Source: 13-2-20CM-68-14 sp036378475 (GTDB lineage: Bacteria; Actinomycetota; Thermoleophilia; Gaiellales; Gaiellaceae). Taken from it: a stretch of 12,679 nucleotides of DNA. The stretch is taken from NCBI GenBank assembly GCA_036378475.1, contig DASUWJ010000095.1, positions 1 to 12,679 of the forward strand, read 5' to 3'. Below, piece by piece: positions 6,434 through 12,677 of the stretch. How positions within the stretch are numbered: position 1 is the stretch's first letter; each line of letters begins with the position of its first letter. The notes beneath the pieces were generated by a model. It ran no database searches, was not told the origin of the DNA, and saw nothing but the letters and a program-made list of their open reading frames with translations. Position numbers and translations under genes: made by a program.

Positions 6434-6450
6434 GACAGTACGCTACTCGC
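6434..6450. promoter_or_regulatory. Bidirectional leaderless promoter between the AlkZ-like gene and gltX
   Basis: Exactly 17 bp, gacagTACGCTActcgc, separates two GTG starts. Rightward, TACGCT (6439-6444) is followed by 6 nt and GTG 6451. Leftward, TAGCGT (complement of 6440-6445) is followed by 6 nt and GTG 6433. The 7-mer TACGCTA is nearly palindromic, so both strands present a TAnnnT -10 at the same distance from a start codon. No ribosome binding site fits in the space. Confidence 0.8.
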
Positions 6451-7734
6451 GTGGCCGTTCGCGTCCGCTTCGCCCCCAGCCCGACGGGCTACCTGCATAT
6501 CGGCGGCGCCCACACGGCCCTCTTCAACTGGCTCTTCGCGCGCCACGAGGGTGGTGAGTTTCGCCTGCGGATCGAGAACACGGACACCGGCCGCGAGGTG
6601 GCCGAGGCGACCGAGCAGATCCAGGAGTCGCTGCGCTGGCTCGGGCTCGACTGGGACGGTCAAGTGACCTTCCAGCTGGAGCGGATGGGCGAGGCGCAGG
6701 AGGTGGCAGGCCGTCTGCTCGCGGAGGGCAAGGCCTACGAGGACGAGGGGGCGATTCGCTTCCGGATGCCCGACGAGGGGATCACGGCCTGGGAGGACGC
6801 CGTCCTCGGCCGGATCGAGTATCCGAACGCCCAGCTCGAGGACGTCGTGATCGTGCGCTCGGACGGGCGGCCGACCTACAACTTCGTCTCGCCGCTCGAG
6901 GACTCGCTCGACCGGATCACGCACGTGATCCGCGCCCAGGATCACGTCTCGAACACGCCCAAGCAGCTGCGGATCCTGGAGGCACTGGCTGCGGCACTGC
7001 CCGAGTACGCGCACGTGCCGCTGATCAACGGCCCCGACGGCCGCAAGCTCTCCAAGCGCCACGGGGCGATCACGGTCGAGGAGTTCCGCCGCGAGGGCTT
7101 CCTCCCGGAGGCGCTCGTCAACTACCTCGCCCTGCTCGGCTGGAGCTACGACGACCACACGGAGCTGATGACGCGCGAGGAGCTCGTGGAGCGGTTCTCG
7201 CTCGAGCGGGTCGGCAAGAGCGCGGCCACGTTCGACCACGAGAAGCTGACCCACATGAACGGCGTCATCCTGCGCACGCTGTCGCCCGAGGAGTACGCCG
7301 GCCGGCTCGTCGACTACCTCCGCGAGCGAGGCTACGACTGGGATCAGGAGCTGATCCGCCGGGCGGCGCCGCTCGTGCAGGAGAAGATCGCGACCCTGGG
7401 CGAGTTCCCGCGCTTCGCGGGCTTCTTCTTCCAGCGGGTTCCACCCGAGGAGCCGCTCGAGGACGGCCGCGTGCTCCCGGCGGCCGCAGAAGCGCTTGCA
7501 GACCTCGAGCCCTTCGAGGCGCAGACGATCGAGGCGACGCTCCGCTCGCTCGCCGAGCGCCTCGGCCTCAAGCCGAGGCAGGCATTTCAGCCGATTCGTC
7601 TGGCCGTGACGGGATCGTCCGTCTCGCCGGGCCTGTTCGAGAGCCTGGAGCTCCTCGGCAAGGAGGAGTCGCTGGCCCGGATCAAGGCGCCGGGGAGTGA
7701 TTTCGGCGGCGCGAGCGGATCCAGGGCCCGCTGA
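6451..7734 (+). CDS. gltX: Glutamyl-tRNA synthetase, compact form
   Basis: 427 aa class I aminoacyl-tRNA synthetase that charges tRNA-Glu (and possibly tRNA-Gln) in the cytoplasm. APSPTGYLHIGGAHTALFNW (8-27) contains the HIGH-type motif as HIGG. GRKLSKRHGAI (197-207) is the KMSKS-type loop. THVIRAQDHVSNTPKQ (157-172) is the Rossmann-fold signature of GluRS. It is about 40-60 residues shorter than common GluRS. After LLAEGKAY (89-96) the usual Y-C-x-C-T-P-E-E-L zinc-binding insertion is missing and the chain goes straight to EDEGAIRFRMPDEG. The common RIEDTD is RIENTD (40-45). The C-terminal anticodon-binding region is present but ends in a short Gly/Ser/Arg tail. GTG 6451 is fixed by TACGCT 6 nt upstream. 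It is divergent from the AlkZ-like gene. Confidence 0.95.
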   Translation: MAVRVRFAPSPTGYLHIGGAHTALFNWLFARHEGGEFRLRIENTDTGREVAEATEQIQESLRWLGLDWDGQVTFQLERMGEAQEVAGRLLAEGKAYEDEGAIRFRMPDEGITAWEDAVLGRIEYPNAQLEDVVIVRSDGRPTYNFVSPLEDSLDRITHVIRAQDHVSNTPKQLRILEALAAALPEYAHVPLINGPDGRKLSKRHGAITVEEFRREGFLPEALVNYLALLGWSYDDHTELMTREELVERFSLERVGKSAATFDHEKLTHMNGVILRTLSPEEYAGRLVDYLRERGYDWDQELIRRAAPLVQEKIATLGEFPRFAGFFFQRVPPEEPLEDGRVLPAAAEALADLEPFEAQTIEATLRSLAERLGLKPRQAFQPIRLAVTGSSVSPGLFESLELLGKEESLARIKAPGSDFGGASGSRAR

Positions 7735-7859
7735 AACTCGAGCCAGGCGCGACGGCGAAACTGCGTGCTCGGACGGGGCAAGAGCTGATCCATCATGTAC
7801 ATGCCGCAGGGGGGACGCGTACTACTTCTGAGTAACAAACGTGCCCGGGCGCGAACCGG
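7735..7859. other. Convergent intergenic space with an AT-rich patch
   Basis: This 125-bp gap lies between the end of gltX and the end of the two-TM protein gene. Positions 7819-7840 are clearly AT-richer than the surroundings, with a 4-bp TACT/AGTA inverted repeat in the plus-strand text TACTTCTGAGTA. No T-tract terminator or tRNA was recognised. A minus-strand frame beginning at ATG 7800-7802 runs 148 bp into gltX and is not convincing as a gene. Confidence 0.35.
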
Positions 7860-8441
7860 TTACGGGCGGGGCCTGTAGACGAGCAGGCCGCCCGCAAAGA
7901 GCGCCAATCCCAGCGCCCAGACCGGCCAGAGAGCGAGCGTCGCGCCGGCCGCGAAGAGAACCGTCCCGACGAGTGCGAGCAGGGTCGCGACGAGGGCGGA
8001 GGCGCCGAGGGCGAGCGGCGGCGGGCCGGCCTCGGCGGGAAGCGGCTTCGGGGTGGCGACCCGCAGGCGGGCGAGCCGAACCCGAAAGAGCGCCCCACGC
8101 CACTCGGGCAGGAGCGACTCCGCCGCGACCGCACCGCCGAGCTCGAGTGCCTCGGCGACCTCCGCCGTCTGGTCCCGAGCCGCCGCCAGCGCCGCTGCGA
8201 GCTCGCCGTGCGCGGCCTCGGCGCCCGGCGGCGGGCGCAGGCCGACCGCCAGCTCGGCCGCCGCGTGCAGGCCGTACTGCAGCGACGGCAACCGCTCGAG
8301 CAGGCCGTCCTCGTCGCTCAGCTCCTCCGGGTCGGAGGCAATCGCCTCGAGCTCGCCGAGGGCCCGGGCGAGGCGTCTCCAAAGGCCGGTGAGCTCTGCC
8401 GCATAGCCCTCACGCTGGCCGCTCGCAACGCCCGGTCTCAC
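7860..8441 (-). CDS. Uncharacterised membrane protein with two C-terminal TM segments
   Basis: 193 aa protein of unknown function. Residues 1-125 are soluble and mostly helical, rich in Ala, Glu, Leu and Arg, with EWRGALFRVRLARLRV (113-128) as a distinctive stretch and possible coiled-coil character around 55-105. A Pro-rich linker (131-143) leads to two hydrophobic segments at about 143-166 and 169-188, ending in YRPRP at the C-terminus. No signal peptide is seen, so the N-terminal part is probably cytoplasmic, anchored by a tail hairpin. The start is GTG 8439-8441, with TAAGAT exactly 6 nt upstream. It is divergent from the receiver-domain gene with 35 bp between. A lineage-specific family of Thermoleophilia-type bacteria is my guess. 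Confidence 0.7.
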   Translation of the reverse strand: MRPGVASGQREGYAAELTGLWRRLARALGELEAIASDPEELSDEDGLLERLPSLQYGLHAAAELAVGLRPPPGAEAAHGELAAALAAARDQTAEVAEALELGGAVAAESLLPEWRGALFRVRLARLRVATPKPLPAEAGPPPLALGASALVATLLALVGTVLFAAGATLALWPVWALGLALFAGGLLVYRPRP

Positions 8442-8447
8442 CGCGCG

Positions 8448-8453
8448 ATCTTA
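8448..8453 (-). promoter_or_regulatory. -10 element of the two-TM gene, leaderless spacing
   Basis: On the minus strand TAAGAT (complement of 8448-8453) lies exactly 6 nt before GTG 8441, again a TAnnnT leaderless layout. The overlapping plus-strand hexamer at 8447-8452 is GATCTT, which keeps A2 and T6. The site may therefore also fire rightward, giving the receiver gene a short leader, unlike the three 17-bp promoters. Confidence 0.6.
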
Positions 8454-8476
8454 ACGCTAGACACGCCGCCGGCGGC

Positions 8477-8827
8477 ATGAGGGAGAAAGGACAGACCGTG
8501 CTCGTCGTCGATGACGACGAGAGCATGCGGATGCTCTGCCGCATCAACCTCGAGCTCGGGGGCTACCGGGTGCTCGAGGCGCCGACGGTCGAGCAGGCAC
8601 GCGAGCTGCTCGCGAACGAAACGATCGATGTCGTCCTGCTCGACGTGCACGTCGGCGTCGGGGACGGCTTGAGCGTGCTCGAGGGGGTCACGAGCGAGCG
8701 GGTCGCCCTCTTCACCGGTAGCTACGAGATCGATCAGGCACGCCGGCCGCAGGTCGACGCGGTGCTACGGAAGCCGTTCACACTGAGCGAGCTTTCGAGC
8801 ACGGTCGCCGTGCTCGCCGCTCCTTGA
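8477..8827 (+). CDS. Stand-alone response-regulator receiver (REC) domain protein
   Basis: 116 aa from ATG 8477, consisting only of a CheY-type receiver domain. The acidic pocket is VLVVDDDES (8-16). The phospho-acceptor is Asp56 in VVLLDVHVGVGDGL. The switch Thr is Thr80 in VALFTGS, and the conserved Lys is Lys99 in LRKPF. There is no output domain, so it would act by protein contact or phosphotransfer. No kinase gene is in the window. Start choice is open: ATG 8477 has no ribosome site, while GTG 8498, seven codons on and directly before LVVDDDE, has a Shine-Dalgarno-like GAGAAAGGA ending 6 nt upstream and would give 109 aa with a complete domain. The M3-like peptidase gene follows after 23 bp and may be co-transcribed. 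Confidence 0.88.
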   Translation: MREKGQTVLVVDDDESMRMLCRINLELGGYRVLEAPTVEQARELLANETIDVVLLDVHVGVGDGLSVLEGVTSERVALFTGSYEIDQARRPQVDAVLRKPFTLSELSSTVAVLAAP

Positions 8828-8835
8828 GCTTGAGT

Positions 8836-8841
8836 TAGATT
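8836..8841 (+). promoter_or_regulatory. -10-like element upstream of the M3-like peptidase
   Basis: TAGATT fits TAnnnT and lies 9 nt before ATG 8851, inside the 23-bp gap after the receiver gene. It would give a leader of only a few bases. No Shine-Dalgarno sequence is seen, so either this promoter or read-through from the receiver gene could drive expression. Confidence 0.35.
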
Positions 8842-8850
8842 GCAGCGCCG

Positions 8851-10362
8851 ATGAGCGTCACCGCCGTTCGCACGCCCGCCGAGTACGAGTCGCAGCTTCG
8901 CCGTTACCTCTACGAGCGCTGCGAGGAGGGCCGGGCCGTGCGCGTGGGCGAGAAAGAGGTCTCCGAGCGCGCCGAGATCGTCGCGCGCTACCGCGATCTC
9001 TTCACGCGCGAGCAGCTCGAATCGCTCCGCGCCGCCGCCGACCTGGAGGCCACGGGCGACGAGCGCGAGCGGCTCTACCGCCTGCAGAAGACCTGCGAGG
9101 CCGGGGTCGTGGCGGCCGAGCTCGCCGAGCGAGAGGACCAGCTCGAGAACGCGATTCTCGCGGCCCGGGTCGAGTTCCAGGGGGAGGAGCTGCCGCTTCG
9201 CTCGGCCCAGGCGAGGCTCGCCGTGCTCGCTCGCTACGGCGAGCGGGAGGAGCTCGGCGAGCTGACCGCGGACCGCTCGGCCGAGTTCAACGAGGAGCGG
9301 CTCGAGGTGCTTCGCGCCGGCGAGGAGCTCGAGGCCGACGTCTCGGGCCAGGCAGACCCGGTGGCCCGAAACGAGGAGGAGAAGGGGATCTCCCTGCGCG
9401 AGCTCGAGGCGGCGCTCGCCCAGGCGAGCGAGCGCTCGAGCGCCGAGTACGTCGTCCTCCGCGAGCGCTGGTTCGAGCGGCTGCTCGGCCCCGAACGGGA
9501 GCAGCCGCCCTCCTCCTACCACGTCGCCTACCTGCGCCGGCTCTCGCCGCTCGAGGCGACCTACACGAAGGAGCGGGCGGTCGAGGTCTGCATGGACACG
9601 GTCAAGCGGCTCGGGTTCGACCTCGGGCACGAGTCGAACATCCACCTCGATCTCGACGACCGGCCGCAGAAGTCGCCGCGCGCCTGCGTGATCCCCTCCG
9701 ACCCGCCGACCCTCGTGCACCTGATCACCCGTGCCCAGGGCGGGCTGCACGACTACCAGGCCTTCCTGCACGAGGCCGGGCACGCGCTCCACTACGCGGG
9801 CTGCGACCCACGTCTGCCCTACACGTTCCGCAATCTCTCGCGCGACCATGCGCTGACCGAGATCTACTCCTACATCTTCGAGGCGATCACCCGCGAGCCG
9901 GAGTGGCACGCCCACTACTTCGGGCTCTCCGACGCGGAGGCGGAGCGAAACGCCGAGGCGACGACCTTCCTCGAGTCGCTGCTCTTTCGCCGCTACGCCG
10001 CGAAGCTCCAGTTCGAGCTCGAGTTCTGGTCACGATTCGCAGACGGCGGCGGCAGCGAGCGGGGCTATTCCGAGCGGCTGACGGCGGCCACCGGGATCGC
10101 CTACCGCGGCGACGGCTACCTCGCCGACATGGATGCCGGCTTCTACTCGGCCGATTACCTGCGCGCGTGGATCCGCTCCGCCCAGCTTCGCGACCACCTC
10201 GTCCGCGAGCTCGGGGCGGGCTGGTGGCGGAGCGAGACGACGGGCGAGCACCTGCGCGGCCTGTTCAGCGAGGGCACGCGGCCATCGAGCGAAGAAGTGG
10301 CCGCCCGGCTCGGCTACCAGCCGCTCGACACGGCGCCGCTCCTCGTCGAACTCGGCGCCTGA
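8851..10362 (+). CDS. M3-like zinc metallopeptidase (HEAGH)
   Basis: 503 aa soluble protein. The zinc motif is FLHEAGHALHY, giving His307, Glu308 and His311. A Glu at 337 in RDHALTEIYSYIFEA is a fitting third ligand, 30 residues after the first His, as in gluzincins of the M3 (thimet/oligoendopeptidase) type. The first 200 residues are highly charged and helical, like the helical lid of M3/M32 peptidases. GDGYLADMDAGFYSADYLRA (420-439) near the end resembles the substrate-binding region with conserved Tyr and Asp. No signal peptide is present, so it probably trims peptides in the cytoplasm. It is divergent enough from PepF/Dcp/M32 that no symbol is justified. It follows the receiver gene by 23 bp. 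Its last 49 bp overlap the convergent HD-GYP gene. Confidence 0.82.
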   Translation: MSVTAVRTPAEYESQLRRYLYERCEEGRAVRVGEKEVSERAEIVARYRDLFTREQLESLRAAADLEATGDERERLYRLQKTCEAGVVAAELAEREDQLENAILAARVEFQGEELPLRSAQARLAVLARYGEREELGELTADRSAEFNEERLEVLRAGEELEADVSGQADPVARNEEEKGISLRELEAALAQASERSSAEYVVLRERWFERLLGPEREQPPSSYHVAYLRRLSPLEATYTKERAVEVCMDTVKRLGFDLGHESNIHLDLDDRPQKSPRACVIPSDPPTLVHLITRAQGGLHDYQAFLHEAGHALHYAGCDPRLPYTFRNLSRDHALTEIYSYIFEAITREPEWHAHYFGLSDAEAERNAEATTFLESLLFRRYAAKLQFELEFWSRFADGGGSERGYSERLTAATGIAYRGDGYLADMDAGFYSADYLRAWIRSAQLRDHLVRELGAGWWRSETTGEHLRGLFSEGTRPSSEEVAARLGYQPLDTAPLLVELGA

Positions 10363-11723
10363 GCGCCCGCGACGGCGACGAGCGCCCGCACGACCTGGGG
10401 ATCGAACTGCGTGCCGGCGTTGGTGCGAAGCTCCTCGAGCGCCGTCTCCAGCGGCAGCGCCCGCCGGTAGGCGCGGTCGCTCGTCATCGCGTGGAAGGCG
10501 TCGCAGCAGCTGACGATTCGCGCCACGAGCGGGATCTCCTCGCCGGCCAGTCCGTCCGGGTAGCCGTTGCCGTCGTAGTGCTCGTGACAGGAGCGAACCA
10601 GCCGGCCGACCTCCCCCAGCAGCCCCCCGACCTGCTCGAGCAGCTTCTCGCCCGCGATTGTGTGGGCGTTCATGATCCCCCGCTCCTCCGGGGTGAGGGG
10701 GCCGGGTTTGTTGATGATCTCGTTCGGAATCCGCACCTTGCCGACGTCGTGCAGGAGCGCGACGAACTCCGCATCGCGCCGCTCCCGGGCGTCCAGGCCG
10801 AGCCGGTCGGCGACCGCGAGCGTCAGCTCGACCACGTCGCGGCTGTGGCTGCCCGTGTAGGAATCGTCCGCCTCGATCACATCGCCGAGCAGGAAGGCGG
10901 TACCGCGATAGGCCTGACCCAGCTCGAGCGCGTAGTCGATCAGCGTTCGCCGCTCGCGCGAGAAGACGGCGAGCAGGCCGATCAGGGGGAGCGCCAGCAG
11001 GAAGGCGTACTTGGTCTCGCCGGCCGCGAAGGCGATCGCGAGCCCGACCGGAGCGAGCGCCGCGTCCATCACGTAGACGGAGGCCATCGAGCGAAGCTGT
11101 TCGCGCGGTGAGACTCCCAGCGAGACCCGGCCCCGCGCCGCGCCGACGCCGTAGTCGACGACGAACTGAGCCGCGAGCGCGGCCAGGTAGAGCGGCCAGG
11201 CGCGAAGCATCGGCGAGCGCTCGCCGACCGCGGCGAGGACGAGCACAGGCCCGAGCGAGTGCCAGGCGTTGCCGACGCGAACGAGCGTGCGGCCGAGATG
11301 GAGGGCGCGCCGGGCGCCGTCCACGGCCCCGGCCAGCAGGATCCCGGCCGCGACGCAGAGCGGCACCGCTCGCAGCGGCAAGGTGAAGAGCATCGGCACG
11401 AGCAGGAGCTGCGTCGGTACCGCAGAGCCGGTCCCGACCTCGAAGTCGAGGCGAAAGGCCAGCGCGTAGGCAGCGATCAGGCCCGCGTAGACGAGACCGG
11501 GCGCGGAGCGGTGCGTCGGCAGCAGCGCCGCGGCCGCGATCGCGGCGGCGAGGAAACCGCCGCCGAGGACGATTGCCGCCCAGCGTTCCCGGTTCGCGAG
11601 CGGCTGGACCCGCCTGGCTCGCTGCGCCTCGATCGGCAGGTGCTCGCCGGCGTCGAGGCTTGTCGTGCGCGGGGTCGCCCGCAGCCGCTCGCTCGTGCCG
11701 GAGGAGTCCACCGCAAGCCTCAT
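10314..11723 (-). CDS. Membrane-bound HD-GYP domain phosphodiesterase
   Basis: 469 aa from ATG 11721-11723; the frame stays open up to a GTG at 11771 (485 aa). Numbering here uses the 485-aa frame. About seven or eight hydrophobic segments between residues 64 and 270 form an integral-membrane sensor-like domain. The HD-GYP domain follows (about 285-470). TGSHSRDVV has the first His (309), LLHDVGKVRIPNEIINKPG has the HD pair (341-342), NAHT has His370, and CHEHYDGNGYPDGL (395-408) contains the GYP signature. Asp424 in SCCDAFHAM completes the metal site. The family hydrolyses cyclic-di-GMP. The N-terminal 60 residues are polar. Neither start has a clear ribosome site; ATG is favoured because the GTG lies next to the direct repeat of the divergent promoter region. 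The C-terminus overlaps the peptidase gene by 49 bp. Confidence 0.88.
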   Translation of the reverse strand: MRLAVDSSGTSERLRATPRTTSLDAGEHLPIEAQRARRVQPLANRERWAAIVLGGGFLAAAIAAAALLPTHRSAPGLVYAGLIAAYALAFRLDFEVGTGSAVPTQLLLVPMLFTLPLRAVPLCVAAGILLAGAVDGARRALHLGRTLVRVGNAWHSLGPVLVLAAVGERSPMLRAWPLYLAALAAQFVVDYGVGAARGRVSLGVSPREQLRSMASVYVMDAALAPVGLAIAFAAGETKYAFLLALPLIGLLAVFSRERRTLIDYALELGQAYRGTAFLLGDVIEADDSYTGSHSRDVVELTLAVADRLGLDARERRDAEFVALLHDVGKVRIPNEIINKPGPLTPEERGIMNAHTIAGEKLLEQVGGLLGEVGRLVRSCHEHYDGNGYPDGLAGEEIPLVARIVSCCDAFHAMTSDRAYRRALPLETALEELRTNAGTQFDPQVVRALVAVAGAQAPSSTRSGAVSSGW

Positions 11724-11775
11724 CGTCGGCCCCGTTTCACCCCTTGAGAAGGCGCGAGGGAGCACGAACACTCGA

Positions 11776-11806
11776 ATGGGGGATCAAGAGTGCCCGGATG
11801 GGGGAT
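11776..11806. repeat. Two direct copies of ATGGGGGAT, 22 bp apart
   Basis: ATGGGGGAT occurs at 11776-11784 and again at 11798-11806. The starts are 22 bp apart, about two helical turns, so both copies face the same side of the DNA. They lie between the divergent HD-GYP and secreted-protein genes, just upstream of the latter's AAGGAG, which fits binding sites for a regulator. A TTGAGA (11744-11749) upstream could be a -35, with a poor -10 after it. No protein is known to bind here. Confidence 0.4.
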
Positions 11807-11828
11807 GCCCGGAAGGAGCAGGCGGCGG

Positions 11829-12509
11829 ATGCTGTCAGTCAGGGTGAAGGTGGATTTCTCTGCGATTCGTTCGAGGGCTTTGCTGCGGCTGGCCGGGTGC
11901 GTGCTCGTGCTCCTTCTCGTGAGCGCCCCGGCCGCCGACGCTGGGCTGCTCTCGGGCCTTCTGCCGGGCCTCCTCTCGCCCTCCGACACGCCCAGCTCGT
12001 GCAGCACGGCGGCCTCGCAGCCGTTCGCGCCGTGGGGTGACAGCTCGAGCTACGTGCTCGCCCCCGGCGGCGACTTCGAGAACGGCGCGCCCGGGTGGAC
12101 CTTGGGCCGTGGCGCCACCGTCGTCTCCGGCAACGAGCCCTACTACGTGCACGCCAGCACGGACAGCCACTCGCTGTACATCCCGGCCGGCAGCTTTGCG
12201 ACGACGCCGCCGATGTGCTTTGCCTTCGGCGACTGGCACCTGCGCTTCTTCGCCGCGAGCTCGTCCGCCTCGCTCTCGTCGCTTCGCGTCGAGGTGGTCG
12301 TCAAGAGCCTGCTCGGCATCCTCAGCGTTCTCGACGGCGGCACCGTGGCGATGAACTCGAGCTGGCACCCCTCACCGAGGCTCGGGATGCTCCTGACGAA
12401 CCTCACGGGGCTGGTCTCGACCGACGCCGTCTCCTTCCGCTTCGTGCCCAACGACCGGGCCTCCTGGCGGATCGACGACGTCTACCTCGATCCCTGGAAA
12501 GACACCTGA
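11829..12509 (+). CDS. Secreted protein of unknown function, possible jelly-roll domain
   Basis: 226 aa from ATG 11829, preceded by AAGGAG at 11813-11818 (10 nt spacing); the frame is open further upstream to 11790, but those starts lack a ribosome site. A Sec signal peptide is clear: Arg-containing n-region, hydrophobic LAGCVLVLLLVSA (21-33) and a likely cut after ADA at 38. A low-complexity Leu/Gly/Ser/Pro linker follows. Residues 75-225 look beta-rich: PGGDFENGAPGW (79-90), ATVVSGNEPYYVH (96-108), SLYIPAGS (115-122), then FVPNDRASWRIDDVYLDPW near the end. The opening D-F-E-x-G-x-x-G-W and the closing W-R-I-D-D-V-Y-L-D-P are typical of carbohydrate-binding-module-like jelly rolls, so a glycan- or surface-binding role is possible. 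Cys58 and Cys130 could form a disulphide. No anchor is seen. The function is not known. Confidence 0.8.
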   Translation: MLSVRVKVDFSAIRSRALLRLAGCVLVLLLVSAPAADAGLLSGLLPGLLSPSDTPSSCSTAASQPFAPWGDSSSYVLAPGGDFENGAPGWTLGRGATVVSGNEPYYVHASTDSHSLYIPAGSFATTPPMCFAFGDWHLRFFAASSSASLSSLRVEVVVKSLLGILSVLDGGTVAMNSSWHPSPRLGMLLTNLTGLVSTDAVSFRFVPNDRASWRIDDVYLDPWKDT

Positions 12510-12527
12510 GCCAGCTTTTGCGGGGCG

Positions 12528-12542
12528 CGCTCGCCGCGAGCG
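12528..12542. terminator. GC hairpin after the secreted-protein gene
   Basis: CGCTCG (12528-12533) and CGAGCG (12537-12542) form a 6-bp stem with a 3-nt loop, 19 bp after the stop codon. No T-run follows, so it is at best a weak or factor-assisted terminator; such stems are also common by chance at this GC content. Confidence 0.25.
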
Positions 12543-12587
12543 AACGGGCCCGCCGCACCGGCTGAGCGCCGCCGGCGCAGGCCGGAG

Positions 12588-12677
12588 CTAGCCGTCGCGG
12601 AAGCGAGCGCGCCGGCTCCGCCGGCTGCCGCTTGTCCTGTTCGTCTGGCGCGCGCGCTTCAGGAGCTGGAGCTCGTC
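12588..12677 (-). CDS. Possible C-terminal tail of a minus-strand gene cut by the window edge
   Basis: On the minus strand a frame enters from the right edge and ends at TAG (complement of 12588-12590), giving 29 residues. It starts with DELQLLKRARQTNRTSG and continues as a basic Arg/Ser-rich stretch ending in ARFRDG. The charge pattern resembles a protein's C-terminal tail, and it would be convergent with the secreted-protein gene with 78 bp between. It is too short to identify and could be chance. Confidence 0.3.
   Translation of the reverse strand, partial: DELQLLKRARQTNRTSGSRRSRRARFRDG

Noticed and set aside
7587..7838. Minus-strand small ORF (possible ATG at 7800-7802) near the gltX end, with an AT-rich patch upstream
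   Set aside because: It runs 148 bp antisense into gltX, has no ribosome site or TAnnnT at the usual distance, and the part opposite gltX looks like a shadow. Conservation in relatives could still revive it.
7735..7859. tRNA gene after gltX (tRNA-Glu/Gln genes often lie near gltX)
   Set aside because: No T-loop GTTCGA-type sequence or cloverleaf pairing was found by eye on either strand.
7841..8392. Plus-strand open frame opposite the two-TM protein gene
   Set aside because: Arg/Pro/Ala-rich with no motif; the minus strand has a proper start with a -10 and two membrane segments.
12543..12587. Regulatory or coding signal in the space after the hairpin
   Set aside because: Only GC-rich sequence with short chance palindromes; nothing supportable.
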